Assembly (NCBI RefSeq): GCF_003205205.1
Contig: NZ_QJRL01000023.1
Location: forward strand, 1-64,000
DNA: 64,000 bases
Reading direction: 5' to 3'
Origin: Pseudomonas sp. LB-090624
GTDB lineage: Bacteria; Pseudomonadota; Gammaproteobacteria; Pseudomonadales; Pseudomonadaceae
A program made the translations under genes and the position numbers. Shown in pieces: positions 25,173 to 34,787 of the stretch. The notes beneath the pieces are model-generated. The model saw only the letters and a list, made by a program, of their open reading frames with translations, made no database searches and was not told the DNA's origin. Every line of letters begins with the position of its first letter. Positions within the stretch are counted from its first letter, which is position 1.

Positions 25173-26360
25173 TCACTGGGCCAGCGGCAGAACCTGCCAG
25201 CGCCCGTCTTGCTGAATCAATTGCCGATCACAATCCGCCTCGAGAGCAGCACTCAACGGCTGGCCAGGCAAAGCCTGGACCACACGCTGGCCCTCGTTGC
25301 GCAACTGGCAGACTTGCTGCCAGAGGGCCGCGTCGCCACTGTCCGGCATCCAGATGCCGCCAGTTGGCAATACGACCTCCGCTCGCCCCAGTGTGACCAG
25401 GGTCTTCAAATCCGTGGAGAAACCGGTAGCCGGGCGCGCCCGGCCAAAGTCGGCGCCGATGTCGTCGTAGCGCCCGCCCTGGGCGATCGATTGACCTTCG
25501 CCCGGGACGAACACGGCGAACACCACGCCAGTGTGGTAGTGGTAACCGCGCAGCTCGCCGAGGTCGAAGTACAGCGGCAGGTCCGGGTAGCGCGACGCCA
25601 GGCGGTCAGCGATGGCCAGCAGGTCGTCCAGCGCTGCCAGCACGCTGGCCGGGGCACGGCCCAGGCGCACGCGGGCTTCAGCCAGCACTTCGCGACCACC
25701 ACACAACTCGACCAGCGCACGCAGCATGTTGCCCAAGTCCTTCGGCAGGTCGGCGGTGAGCGCTTGAACTTCATCGACGGCCTTGCGTTGCATGGCGTCG
25801 AACAGCTGTTGCTCGACCGCACCGGACAGGCCGGCAGCACGGGCCAGGCCGCGGTAGATACCGACGTGGCCGAGGTCCATGTGCACATCCGGTACGTCGG
25901 CCAGCTGCAGCGTAGCGAGCATCAGGCTGATGACTTCAACGTCGCTGGTCGGACTGGCATCGCCGTACAGCTCCGCACCCAGCTGAATCGGGCTGCGCGA
26001 GGTGGACAGTGCCCGCGGCTGGGCGTGCAGCACGCTGCCGGCATAGCACAGGCGGCTCGGGCCCTCACGGCGCAGGGTGTGGGCGTCGATGCGCGCCACC
26101 TGCGGGGTGAAGTCGGCGCGGAAGCCCATCAGGCGGCCGGACTGCGGGTCCACCACCTTGAAGGTGCGCTGATCCAGGTCCTGGCCGGCGCCGGTCAACA
26201 GCGACTCCAGGTACTCGATATGCGGGGTGACGACCAGTTCGTAGCCCCAACTCTGGAACAGGTCCAACACCTGGCGGCGCGCGATCTCGATGCGCGCAGC
26301 CTCAGGTGGCAGTACTTCCTCGATGCCATCTGGCAGCAGCCAGCGGTCTACCGTTGCCAT
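25173..26360 (-). CDS. hisZ: ATP phosphoribosyltransferase regulatory subunit
   Basis: 395 residues from ATG 26360 (GAGGGG RBS). HisZ is a HisRS-like protein without tRNA-charging activity that partners the short form of HisG and confers histidine inhibition. The class II synthetase fold is seen in LLPDGIEEVLPPEAARIE, FKVVDPQSGRLMGFRADFTPQVARI (motif 2) and YHTGVVFAVFVPGEG, but the HisRS anticodon domain is absent, giving the ~395-residue length. Its presence predicts a short-form hisG elsewhere. Confidence 0.95.
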   Translation of the reverse strand: MATVDRWLLPDGIEEVLPPEAARIEIARRQVLDLFQSWGYELVVTPHIEYLESLLTGAGQDLDQRTFKVVDPQSGRLMGFRADFTPQVARIDAHTLRREGPSRLCYAGSVLHAQPRALSTSRSPIQLGAELYGDASPTSDVEVISLMLATLQLADVPDVHMDLGHVGIYRGLARAAGLSGAVEQQLFDAMQRKAVDEVQALTADLPKDLGNMLRALVELCGGREVLAEARVRLGRAPASVLAALDDLLAIADRLASRYPDLPLYFDLGELRGYHYHTGVVFAVFVPGEGQSIAQGGRYDDIGADFGRARPATGFSTDLKTLVTLGRAEVVLPTGGIWMPDSGDAALWQQVCQLRNEGQRVVQALPGQPLSAALEADCDRQLIQQDGRWQVLPLAQ

Positions 26361-26661
26361 TACGCCATTTCCCCTCTGGTCCGGGCGGCTAGCCAGCAGG
26401 CGAGCCGTCAGTAAAGCCGGTATCGCGCACAGCAGCGGGCAGCACTGATCCCAGCGCAGCCACCGTACCCGATACCCTCGAATTGCCTTGCGAGCTGACC
26501 AAATCGTCAACTGGCGCTGTGCCAATCAACCTTGCAGACGCAAAAAAGCCGGGAAATTTCCCGGCTGCCTCATCATACACCCCTTTTCATTCAGGATGCA
26601 CCCCGCCTGGTGTTTTAGCTGCCAGGCGGGGCGCCGCTGCTCGAAAATCAGGGCCTGAGCA
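26361..26661. other. 301-base gap between hflC and hisZ
   Basis: No convincing gene. It contains the hflC terminator (26541–26566) and a second perfect 10-bp hairpin, CCCCGCCTGG (26601–26610) with CCAGGCGGGG (26622–26631), before it. The rest should hold the hisZ–purA promoter, which I could not place with confidence. Confidence 0.6.
26541..26566 (-). terminator. terminator of the hfq–hflX–hflKC operon
   Basis: AGCCGGGAAATTTCCCGGCT (26547–26566) is a perfect palindrome, followed on the minus strand by TTTTTTG. It lies about 95 bases after the hflC stop. Confidence 0.85.
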
Positions 26662-27531
26662 TCACGGCTTGCTCTTGTCCAGGAAGCGGAAGAACTCGTT
26701 CTTCGGGTCCAGGACCAGCACGTCGCTCTTGCTCGAGAAGCTCTCGCGGTACGCTTGCAGGCTACGGTAGAACGCGTAGAAATCCGCGTCCTGGGTGTAA
26801 GCCTTAGCGTAGATGGCGGCCGCCTGGGCGTCACCGTCACCGCGGGTTTCTTCTGCTTCACGATAAGCCTCGGCCAGCAGCACGCGGCGCTGACGGTCGG
26901 CATCGGCACGAATACCTTCAGCCAGCTCGTTACCCTTGGCACGGTGCTCGCGAGCTTCACGCTCACGCTCGGTGCTCATACGGTCGAACACGCTGCGGTT
27001 GACTTCCTTCGGCAGGTCGATGGCCTTGACGCGCACATCGACCACTTCGATACCCAGCTCTTTGTTGGCCATGCGGTTCAGCGATGCAGTGATGTCAGCC
27101 ATCAGTGCATCACGCTCACCGGATACCACTTCGTGCAGGGTGCGTTTACCGAACTGGTCACGCAGGCCGCTTTCCAGACGACGGGACAGGCGCTCGTCGG
27201 CGATCTGCTTCATGCCGGAGGTGGCGGTGTAGAAGCGCTCGGCATCCTTGACGCGCCACTTGGCGTAGGCGTCGACCATCACCGCTTTCTTCTCCAGGGT
27301 CAGGAACCGCTGGGTAGGGGCGTCGAGGGTCATGAGGCGGGCGTCGAACTTGCGCACCTGGTTCACGTACGGGATCTTCACGTGCAGGCCTGGCTGGACA
27401 TCCGCCTGGACCACCTTACCGAAACGCAGCATGACTGCACGCTCGGTCTGGGACACGATGTAGAAGCTGTTCCAGGCCACGATGGCCAGGACCACGGCAG
27501 CGATCAGGGCGATCAGCGATCTATTGCTCAT
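26662..27531 (-). CDS. hflC: protease modulator HflC
   Basis: 289 residues. A single N-terminal membrane anchor (SLIALIAAVVLAIVAWNSFYIV, about 4–25) and a periplasmic SPFH/band-7 domain (TERAVMLRFGKV… AIDLPKEVNRSVFDRM). With HflK it forms a cage around the membrane protease FtsH and limits its activity. Start ATG overlaps the hflK stop (TGATG). Confidence 0.96.
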   Translation of the reverse strand: MSNRSLIALIAAVVLAIVAWNSFYIVSQTERAVMLRFGKVVQADVQPGLHVKIPYVNQVRKFDARLMTLDAPTQRFLTLEKKAVMVDAYAKWRVKDAERFYTATSGMKQIADERLSRRLESGLRDQFGKRTLHEVVSGERDALMADITASLNRMANKELGIEVVDVRVKAIDLPKEVNRSVFDRMSTEREREAREHRAKGNELAEGIRADADRQRRVLLAEAYREAEETRGDGDAQAAAIYAKAYTQDADFYAFYRSLQAYRESFSSKSDVLVLDPKNEFFRFLDKSKP

Positions 27532-28712
27532 CAGCGGCTCTCCCTAGTACGCAGCTGCTGCTGTTGCTGTTGCAGGTCCTGCGCTGCACGCGCGGCCGCA
27601 TCGTTGGCCGATGGCGACACAGTGGCAGCTGGCGCGGACGTGTTGCGACTGCCTTCGACCATCTTGTCCAGCGGCAGGTAGAGCAGGTTGTTCTGCCCGT
27701 CCTTGGTCGCCACCATGACTTTGCTCGAATTGCTGTAGACCTCTTGCATGGTCTCCAGGTACAGACGCTGACGGGTCACATCAGGTGCCTTGTGGTACTC
27801 GGTGACCAGCTTGCTGAAGCGGTCGGCCTCACCCTTGGCACGAGCGATGACTTCGTCGCGGTAACCGTTGGCGTCCTCGATGATGCGCTGGGCCTGACCA
27901 CGGGCTTCCGGCACCACGCCATTGGCGTAGGACTCGGCCTGGTTGCGGGCACGCTGCTCGTCTTCGCGGGCACGGATCACGTCGTCGAAGGCTTCCTGCA
28001 CTTCACGCGGGGCTGCCGCGCTCTGTACGTTGACCTGGGTAACGGTGATACCGGTACGGTAGTTGTCGAGGAAGCGCTGCAGGCGTTCGCGGATATCCAC
28101 GGCCATCTGCTCGCGGCCTTCGGTCAATACCTGGTCCATCGAGGTGGAACCCACCACGTGGCGCAGGGCACTGTCGGTCGCGTGCTGCAGGCTGACCTCA
28201 GGCTGGTCGACGTTGAGCACGAAGTCCTGCAGGTTGCTGATCTTGTACTGGACGGTCAGCGGCACCTCGACGATGTTCTCGTCTTCGGTCAGCATCTGCC
28301 CCTGCTTGGTGTAGGCACGCTCGCGCGTGACGTTTTCCATGTACTTGCGATCGAGCGGCGGGAAGTAGATGTTCAGGCCGGGACCGACCGTCTCATAGTA
28401 CTTGCCGAAGCGCAGCACCACGGCCTGCTCCTGCTCGTCGACCACGTACACGGCACTGTACAGCCAGATGGCAGCCAGCACCGCCAGGCCTATGCCCAGC
28501 AGGCCAAGGCCACCGCCCTTGCCGACATTGCGGTCACCGCCGCCACGTTTCTTTTTACCGCCGAACATGCCGTTCAGGCTGTCCTGCAGTTTGCGGAAGG
28601 CCTCGTCCAGATCCGGCGGACCTTTCTTGTCACCACCACCGCCACCGCCACCACGGCGGCCGCCCCAGGGATCCTGATTGTTCGAGTTGCCACCCGGCTC
28701 GTTCCAAGCCAT
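27531..28712 (-). CDS. hflK: protease modulator HflK
   Basis: 393 residues from ATG 28712 (GGAG upstream). The Gly/Asn-rich cytoplasmic start (MAWNEPGGNSNNQDPWGGRR) is typical, followed by a membrane segment (LLGIGLAVLAAIWLYSAVYVV, about 82–102) and the SPFH domain. The C-terminal tail is Gln/Ala-rich (LQQQQQQLRTRESR). Co-translated with hflC; partner in the FtsH–HflKC complex. Confidence 0.96.
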   Translation of the reverse strand: MAWNEPGGNSNNQDPWGGRRGGGGGGGDKKGPPDLDEAFRKLQDSLNGMFGGKKKRGGGDRNVGKGGGLGLLGIGLAVLAAIWLYSAVYVVDEQEQAVVLRFGKYYETVGPGLNIYFPPLDRKYMENVTRERAYTKQGQMLTEDENIVEVPLTVQYKISNLQDFVLNVDQPEVSLQHATDSALRHVVGSTSMDQVLTEGREQMAVDIRERLQRFLDNYRTGITVTQVNVQSAAAPREVQEAFDDVIRAREDEQRARNQAESYANGVVPEARGQAQRIIEDANGYRDEVIARAKGEADRFSKLVTEYHKAPDVTRQRLYLETMQEVYSNSSKVMVATKDGQNNLLYLPLDKMVEGSRNTSAPAATVSPSANDAAARAAQDLQQQQQQLRTRESR

Positions 28713-28808
28713 AGCGCTCTCCATCTGATAAAGCAAAGACGCGCCCACGGCGCGCCGTCCAATGCTACAGAATGCCTGTCACTGCTGCCCGGCGACCTCG
28801 ACGGGCAT

Positions 28809-30110
28809 TTATTGCAAAGTGTGTTGCTCGACAAACACTTGCGGCTCCATGCCTTCGCGGCTGACCAGGCGATTCAGTTCGACCATGGGCAGTCGCACGC
28901 TCAGCAGGCTGCGCCCTTCTTCATCATGCTCTTCACTCTGCACCGCTCCCAGGGCAAAGAATTGCGCGCGCAAGCGGGCAAAACGCTGCTCCAGGCACAG
29001 GGTGCCGACAAACAGATCATCCCCCAGCAACTCGGCAATCGCCTGGCCAACCAGCTCCAGGCCACGCCCATCACGTGCCGATACCCAGACCCGTTCCGGC
29101 TTGCCATCGGCATTGCGCTGGATCTGCGGCTCGACATCTTCGAGCAGGTCGAGTTTGTTATACACCTCGAGGATCGGCAACCCTTCGGCACCAATCTCGC
29201 CCAATACCGCCAGCACTTGCTCGATCTGTTCCATGCGCTCTGGCTCATGGGCGTCGATCACATGCAGCAGCAGATCGGAATTGCTCGACTCTTCGAGCGT
29301 AGCCCGAAATGCCTCGACCAGCTTGTGCGGCAGGTGGCGAATGAAGCCCACGGTGTCGGCCAGCACGATCGGCCCCAGGTCGTTGAGCTCAAGCCGGCGC
29401 AGGGTCGGGTCGAGGGTGGCGAACAGCTGGTCCGCGGCGTATACCTCGGATTGGGTCAACGCGTTGAACAACGTGGATTTGCCGGCGTTGGTATAACCTA
29501 CCAGCGACACCGAAGGGATATCCGCGCGTTTGCGCCCGCGACGCGCCTGCTCGCGCTGGCTGCGCACCTTCTCCAGGCGCGATTTGATCTGGCGAATGCG
29601 CACTCGCAACAGGCGGCGGTCGGTTTCCAGCTGAGTTTCACCCGGACCGCGCAGGCCGATACCACCTTTCTGGCGTTCAAGGTGAGTCCAGCCGCGCACA
29701 AGCCGCGTGCTCATGTGCTCCAGCTGGGCCAGTTCGACCTGCAGCTTGCCTTCATGGGTACGCGCCCGTTGGGCGAAAATATCGAGGATCAGCCCGGTAC
29801 GGTCGAGCACACGGCACTCGAACACACGTTCAAGGTTGCGCTCCTGACTGGGCGTGAGGGTGTGATTGAAAATCACCAGGTCTACCTGTTCGGCATGGAC
29901 CAGGTCGTGCAGCTCTTCGACCTTGCCACTGCCAATCAGGTATTTGGCGGAAGGCTGATGCCTTGACACCGTGACCAGAGAGACGATGTCGGCACCGGCC
30001 GACAATGCCAGTTCCTGAAACTCCTGCGGGTCTTCGCGCGCCTCAGGGTTCTGACCTTCCAAGTGAACGAGCAACGCCCGCTCACCACCACCGTGGCGCT
30101 CAAAGAACAA
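28809..30110 (-). CDS. hflX: ribosome-associated GTPase HflX
   Basis: 433 residues. TTG start at 30110 supported by GGAG six bases upstream and by lack of an ATG near the family's beginning. HflX rescues stalled ribosomes by splitting them. N-terminal HflX domain with the conserved LIGSGKVEEL and FNHTLTPSQERNLE; G domain with GYTNAGKST (G1), DTVGFI (G3, DTVG) and NKLD (G4), and a C-terminal domain. Lies 12 bases downstream of hfq. Confidence 0.96.
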   Translation of the reverse strand: MFFERHGGGERALLVHLEGQNPEAREDPQEFQELALSAGADIVSLVTVSRHQPSAKYLIGSGKVEELHDLVHAEQVDLVIFNHTLTPSQERNLERVFECRVLDRTGLILDIFAQRARTHEGKLQVELAQLEHMSTRLVRGWTHLERQKGGIGLRGPGETQLETDRRLLRVRIRQIKSRLEKVRSQREQARRGRKRADIPSVSLVGYTNAGKSTLFNALTQSEVYAADQLFATLDPTLRRLELNDLGPIVLADTVGFIRHLPHKLVEAFRATLEESSNSDLLLHVIDAHEPERMEQIEQVLAVLGEIGAEGLPILEVYNKLDLLEDVEPQIQRNADGKPERVWVSARDGRGLELVGQAIAELLGDDLFVGTLCLEQRFARLRAQFFALGAVQSEEHDEEGRSLLSVRLPMVELNRLVSREGMEPQVFVEQHTLQ

Positions 30111-30122
30111 TGCAGGCTCCTA

Positions 30123-30383
30123 TCAGGCGTTGCCTGGCTCGCTGTCGCCGTGCTCGCCGTCGGTCGGGCTTGGCAGGCGGACCGGACGGGCCGGAACGAC
30201 GGTCGAAATGGCGTGCTTGTAGACCATCTGGCTGACAGTGTTCTTCAGCAGTACCACGAACTGGTCGAACGATTCGATCGAACCCTGCAGCTTGATACCG
30301 TTGACCAGGTAGATGGAAACCGGGACCTTTTCTTTTCTCAAGGTGTTCAAGTAAGGGTCTTGTAGCGAATGCCCTTTTGACAT
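30123..30383 (-). CDS. hfq: RNA chaperone Hfq
   Basis: 86 residues from ATG 30383 (GGAG eight bases upstream). Sm1 motif FDQFVVLLKN and Sm2 YKHAISTVVP are intact, with the proximal-face QDPYLN start. The C-terminal tail is short and charged (PTDGEHGDSEPGNA), as usual in Pseudomonas. It pairs small RNAs with mRNAs and with Crc represses catabolic genes in this genus. Confidence 0.97.
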   Translation of the reverse strand: MSKGHSLQDPYLNTLRKEKVPVSIYLVNGIKLQGSIESFDQFVVLLKNTVSQMVYKHAISTVVPARPVRLPSPTDGEHGDSEPGNA

Positions 30384-30477
30384 ATGCCGCACTCCTGTAA
30401 GGATAAATAATAGAAAATCAATAAAATCGATATATTAGGCCGCCCCTTCGCAAGAATAGACGGCAATCAGCAGGGAC

Positions 30478-31449
30478 TCAGCTCAATATGGAGACGGCCC
30501 CAAGGTATTTCAAGGTGCGGGACAGATTGTCGCAGGCCAGGCTGTCAAGCCAGTGTACGTCAGGCCAGCCACGCAACCAGGTGAACTGCCGCTTGGCCAG
30601 CTGCCTGGTAGCAATGATACCGCGTTCACGCATCTCATTCTCAGTCAGCTTGCCGTCCAGGTAATCCCAGACTTGCCGATAACCCACTGCCCGTATAGAC
30701 GGCAGCCCGGCGTGCAAGTCACTTCTGGCTCGCAGCGATCGGACCTCGTCAACGAAGCCCTGTTCCAGCATCTGCGAAAATCGTAACGCAATTCGCTGAT
30801 GCAAAATGTGACGATCTGTAGGAGCAATCGCCAAACTGGCGACAGTATAGGGCAAATGCCCGTCAGCGCCTGCGTCTGCGCCGCGACTTTCCGCGAATTG
30901 ACGTTGGCGATGTGCCGTCATGCTCTGGCCGCTCACCCGGTAAACCTCCAGCGCCCGGATAAGCCGCTGCGGGTCGTTGGGGTGAATGCGCGCCGCCGAC
31001 TCCGGGTCGACCTCGGCCAGCTGGCGGTGCAGCTCGGCCAGGCCCAACGCTTCGGCTTGGGCTTCCAGCTCGGCGCGTACCGTGGCATCGGCCGCCGGCA
31101 TGTCGGCCAGGCCATCGATCAACGCCTTGTAATAGAGCATGGTGCCACCGACCAGCAGCGGGATCTTGCCGCGCGCAGTGATCTCGGCCATGGCCTCGAG
31201 GGCGTCGGCGCGAAACTGCGCGGCCGAGTAGCTCTCGGCCGGGTCACGGATGTCGATCAACCGGTGCGGGTGGGCGGCGAGGATTTCTTTCGAGGGCTTG
31301 GCCGAACCGATGTCCATGCCACGGTAGACCAGCGCCGAATCGACACTGATCAGCTCACACGGCAGCACTTTGGTCAGTTCGATGGCCAGATCGGTCTTGC
31401 CGGCCGCCGTCGGGCCCATCAGGAATATTGCAGGGGGCTTGCCGCTCAT
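30478..31449 (-). CDS. miaA: tRNA dimethylallyltransferase
   Basis: 323 residues from ATG 31449. Adds the dimethylallyl group to A37 of tRNAs reading UNN codons. P-loop GPTAAGKT (12–19), the DSALVYRGMDIGSAKP substrate loop, LLVGGTMLYYKAL and the RQLAKRQFTWLRGW C-terminal motif are clear. Starts one base after the mutL stop, so coupled with it. Confidence 0.96.
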   Translation of the reverse strand: MSGKPPAIFLMGPTAAGKTDLAIELTKVLPCELISVDSALVYRGMDIGSAKPSKEILAAHPHRLIDIRDPAESYSAAQFRADALEAMAEITARGKIPLLVGGTMLYYKALIDGLADMPAADATVRAELEAQAEALGLAELHRQLAEVDPESAARIHPNDPQRLIRALEVYRVSGQSMTAHRQRQFAESRGADAGADGHLPYTVASLAIAPTDRHILHQRIALRFSQMLEQGFVDEVRSLRARSDLHAGLPSIRAVGYRQVWDYLDGKLTENEMRERGIIATRQLAKRQFTWLRGWPDVHWLDSLACDNLSRTLKYLGAVSILS

Positions 31450-31450
31450 T

Positions 31451-33349
31451 TCATCGACCGCGCAGGAAGAGTTTGTCCAGGTCGTCCAGGCCCATCTGGG
31501 TCCAGGTAGGCCGGCCATGGTTGCACTGGCCGCTGCGTTCGGTGTTTTCCATGTCACGCAGCAGGGCATTCATCTCGGGAATGGCCAGGCGCCGGTTGGC
31601 GCGCACTGCGCCGTGACAGGCCATGGTACCGAGCAGTTCGTTGAGGTGCGCCTGGATACGATCGCTGGTGCCGTATTCCATCAGATCGGCAAGCACGTCC
31701 TGCACCAGGCGGTTGGCCTCGGCCTGCTTGAGCAAGGCCGGAATCTGGCGGATCGCCAAGGTTTCCGGGCCCAGGCGCTGCAATTCGAAACCCAGGCGCT
31801 GGAACCATTGCGCGTGCTCCTCGGCACAGTCGGCCTCACGCTGGCTGAGGGCGAGGGTTTCCGGCACCAGCAACGGCTGGCCGCTGAGGCCTTCGCTGGC
31901 CATCGCCACCTTCAGGCGCTCGTACATGATCCGCTCGTGGGCGGCGTGCATGTCAACCAGCACCAGGCCAACGGCGTTCTCGGCGAGGATGTAGATGCCC
32001 TTGAGCTGCGCCAGCGCGTAGCCCAGCGGGGGAATATCACCCTGGCTTTCGGGTAAGGCCGTCCCCGAGCCCGCAGTATTCTCCAGCGGCTTGTAAAATT
32101 CGCGATACACCGCCTGCGTCTCGGCGACAGGCAACGGCTGCGAAGGGCGTGGGGTGTACTGGTACTGGTAACCGGCACCGCTTCCGCCATTGGAGATCGT
32201 ATGCTGCGGCGCCTGTGGTCGTTCAAGCACAGGTGAGGCCAGGCGCATTTCACCCTGGGGCCCGAACTCCCCGGCCTGCTGGCCGGTGGGGCGCACCAGT
32301 TCAGGCACGGCAGCGGGCGCTGCGAGTTGGTCCTCCGGGCGGACATCGGCCAAGGCACGGTGCAAGGTGCCGTAGAGGAAGTCGTGCACCGAGCGCCCTT
32401 CGCGGAAGCGCACTTCATGCTTGGTGGGGTGCACGTTGACATCCACGCCGTTGGGCTCGAGCTCCAGGAACAGCACGAAAGTCGGGTGCCGGCCATTGAA
32501 CAGCACGTCTCGGTAAGCTTGGCGCACGGCGTGGGCGACCAGCTTGTCGCGCACCGCTCGGCCGTTGACGAAGAAGTACTGCAGGTCGGCCTGGCTGCGC
32601 GAGAAAGTTGGCAGACCGACCCAGCCCCACAGGCGCAGGCCGTTGCGCTCGACGTCGATCGGCAGCGCCTGCTCCATGAAGCCTGGGCCGCAGATGGCGC
32701 CCACCCGCCGCGCACGCGCCACTTCATCATGGGCTTCGTGCAGGCTGAGAATGCTTTTGCCGTTGTGGCGCAGGTGGAAGCCCACATCGAAACGCGCCAG
32801 CGCCAACCGACGGATCACTTCCTGCAGGTGATCGAACTCGGTTTTCTCGGCCTTGAGGAATTTGCGGCGCGCCGGGGTATTGAAGAACAGATCGCGGACT
32901 TCCACCGAGGTGCCGACGGGGTGCGCCGCCGGCTGCACCCGCGGCAGCATGTCACGGCCTTCAGTTTCTACCTGCCAGGCCTCTGTAGCACTCGCGGTGC
33001 GCGACGTCAGGGTCAGGCGCGCCACCGAGCTGATCGAGGCCAAGGCCTCGCCTCGGAAGCCTAGGCTCAACACGCCTTCAAGGTCTTCCAGCTCGCGGAT
33101 CTTGCTGGTGGCGTGACGGGCCAGGGCCAATGGCAGGTCGTCCGCGGAAATACCGCTGCCGTCGTCGCGCACTTTCAGCAGCTTGACGCCGCCCTGCTCC
33201 ACTTCCACATCGATGCGCCGGGCGCCGGAGTCCAAGCTGTTTTCCAGCAGCTCCTTGGCCACCGAAGCCGGCCGCTCGACAACCTCGCCAGCGGCAATCT
33301 GGTTGGCCAGCCGCGGGCTAAGCAGCTGGATGCGCGAACCGCCACTCAT
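31451..33349 (-). CDS. mutL: DNA mismatch repair protein MutL
   Basis: 632 residues. GHKL ATPase with IAAGEVVERPASVAKELLEN (motif I), DDGSGI (motif II) and RHATSKI…GFRGEALASI (motif III). A proline-rich linker at about 345–425 leads to the C-terminal dimerisation domain, which contains QLKGIYILAE. The C-terminal domain retains a QPLLVPETL stretch, but the DQHAxxER endonuclease motif appears as DMHAAHERIMYE, a variant of the conserved motif. Confidence 0.96.
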   Translation of the reverse strand: MSGGSRIQLLSPRLANQIAAGEVVERPASVAKELLENSLDSGARRIDVEVEQGGVKLLKVRDDGSGISADDLPLALARHATSKIRELEDLEGVLSLGFRGEALASISSVARLTLTSRTASATEAWQVETEGRDMLPRVQPAAHPVGTSVEVRDLFFNTPARRKFLKAEKTEFDHLQEVIRRLALARFDVGFHLRHNGKSILSLHEAHDEVARARRVGAICGPGFMEQALPIDVERNGLRLWGWVGLPTFSRSQADLQYFFVNGRAVRDKLVAHAVRQAYRDVLFNGRHPTFVLFLELEPNGVDVNVHPTKHEVRFREGRSVHDFLYGTLHRALADVRPEDQLAAPAAVPELVRPTGQQAGEFGPQGEMRLASPVLERPQAPQHTISNGGSGAGYQYQYTPRPSQPLPVAETQAVYREFYKPLENTAGSGTALPESQGDIPPLGYALAQLKGIYILAENAVGLVLVDMHAAHERIMYERLKVAMASEGLSGQPLLVPETLALSQREADCAEEHAQWFQRLGFELQRLGPETLAIRQIPALLKQAEANRLVQDVLADLMEYGTSDRIQAHLNELLGTMACHGAVRANRRLAIPEMNALLRDMENTERSGQCNHGRPTWTQMGLDDLDKLFLRGR

Positions 33350-34776
33350 TGCGAGGCCAGTGTGGTGGCAGGGATGTCGAGGCGTTGGCCTACCTTCAGC
33401 TCATCGGTCTTGAGGCTGTTGCTGCTGCGCAGGCTGGCCACGCTGACCTGGTAGCGCACCGCGAGCATCGCCAGGGTTTCGCCTGGGCGCACGGTGTGCT
33501 CGCGCGGGCCGGCGGCGATCTTGCCGGTGTCCCGCAGCCAGGCGATATAGGTGCCAGGCGGCGGATTCTGCTGGAAGTACTGGCGCACGCCGGTGTGGAT
33601 CGAACGCGCCAAGGCCTGCTGGTGGCTGGCAGTGGCCAGTTTGGCAGCTTCGTTGTTGTTTGAGATGAACCCGGTTTCAACGAGGATCGATGGAATATCC
33701 GGCGACTTCAGCACCATGAAGCCTGCTTGCTCCACCCGCTGCTTGTGCAGCGAGGTGATGCGGCCCATATTGCCCAGTACCTTTTGCCCGACATTCAGGC
33801 TGGAGCTGAGCGTGGCCGTCATCGACAGGTCGAGCAGCACACCGGCCAGCATGCGGTCCTTGTCGTCGAGGCTGACGTTACCGGCCCCCCCGATCAGGTC
33901 GGAGCGGTTTTCCGTGTCGGCCAGCCAACGTGCGGTCTCGGAGGTGGCACCGCGGTCAGACAAGGCGAATACCGAGGCACCGAAGGCAGCGCGCGACGGC
34001 GCGGCGTCGGCGTGAATCGAGATGAACAGGTCGGCGCCCTTCTTGCGGGCGATTTCCGTGCGCTTGCGCAGCGGAATGAAGTAGTCGCCGGTACGCGTCA
34101 ACTCGGCACGGAAGCCTTTTTCGGTATTCAGCTGGCGCTGCAGTTCCTTGGCGATCTGCAGCACGATGTCTTTTTCGTGCTGGCCACGCGAGCCCGAGGC
34201 GCCAGGGTCTTCGCCGCCGTGACCGGCGTCGATGGCAACCACGATGTCACGCTTGCCGCTGGGTACGGGTGGCAGCTTGATGGCGGGCTGGGCCGGGCTC
34301 ACTGGCACCGCTGGCGTGGTCGCAGGCGTCTGCACCGGGGCCGGCGCCGGGGTTGGCGCGCTGGCCGCGATCGCATCGGCTTCCTGGTCGTACAGGTCAA
34401 CCACCAAGCGGTTGCCGTACTGGGCATTGGGCGCCAGGGTAAAGCTTTTCGGGGTAACCGACTTTTTCAGGTCGACCACCACGCGCAAATCGGTCGGGGT
34501 ACGCTGGGCCGAACGCACACTGCTGATCGGCGTATTGGAGGTCGCCACGTTCAACGGCGCGGCCAGGGTCGCCCCATTGATGTCGATGACCAGGCGATCA
34601 GGCGCACTCAGGGTGAAGACGCTGTGCTGCACGGGGCCAGACAGGTCGAAGACCAGCCGCGTGTTGTCTGGCGCGCGCCACAGGCGCATGCTCTTGACTT
34701 GAGTGACGGCCAGAGCGTCAACGGTCACCGTTGTCAGCAGCAGCCCAACGATGGCGACCAGCGCGCGTATGCGCAT
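33346..34776 (-). CDS. amiB: N-acetylmuramoyl-L-alanine amidase AmiB (AMIN–amidase_3–LysM)
   Basis: 476 residues. Signal peptide about 1–23, AMIN domain (about 28–130) that targets septal wall, a Pro/Ala linker (about 138–172), zinc amidase domain beginning VVAIDAGHGGEDPGASG (His186) with Glu201 and FISIHADA, and a C-terminal LysM (EHTVRPGETLAMLAVRY… VGQRLDIPA). Splits daughter-cell peptidoglycan at division. Its stop and the mutL start overlap (ATGA). Confidence 0.94.
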   Translation of the reverse strand: MRIRALVAIVGLLLTTVTVDALAVTQVKSMRLWRAPDNTRLVFDLSGPVQHSVFTLSAPDRLVIDINGATLAAPLNVATSNTPISSVRSAQRTPTDLRVVVDLKKSVTPKSFTLAPNAQYGNRLVVDLYDQEADAIAASAPTPAPAPVQTPATTPAVPVSPAQPAIKLPPVPSGKRDIVVAIDAGHGGEDPGASGSRGQHEKDIVLQIAKELQRQLNTEKGFRAELTRTGDYFIPLRKRTEIARKKGADLFISIHADAAPSRAAFGASVFALSDRGATSETARWLADTENRSDLIGGAGNVSLDDKDRMLAGVLLDLSMTATLSSSLNVGQKVLGNMGRITSLHKQRVEQAGFMVLKSPDIPSILVETGFISNNNEAAKLATASHQQALARSIHTGVRQYFQQNPPPGTYIAWLRDTGKIAAGPREHTVRPGETLAMLAVRYQVSVASLRSSNSLKTDELKVGQRLDIPATTLASQ

Positions 34777-34787
34777 ACCTACCCCAC

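Noticed and set aside
27564..29966. 800-codon frame on the + strand opposite hflK and hflX
   Set aside because: Antisense shadow of two conserved genes; composition His/Gln/Leu-rich as expected for such shadows.
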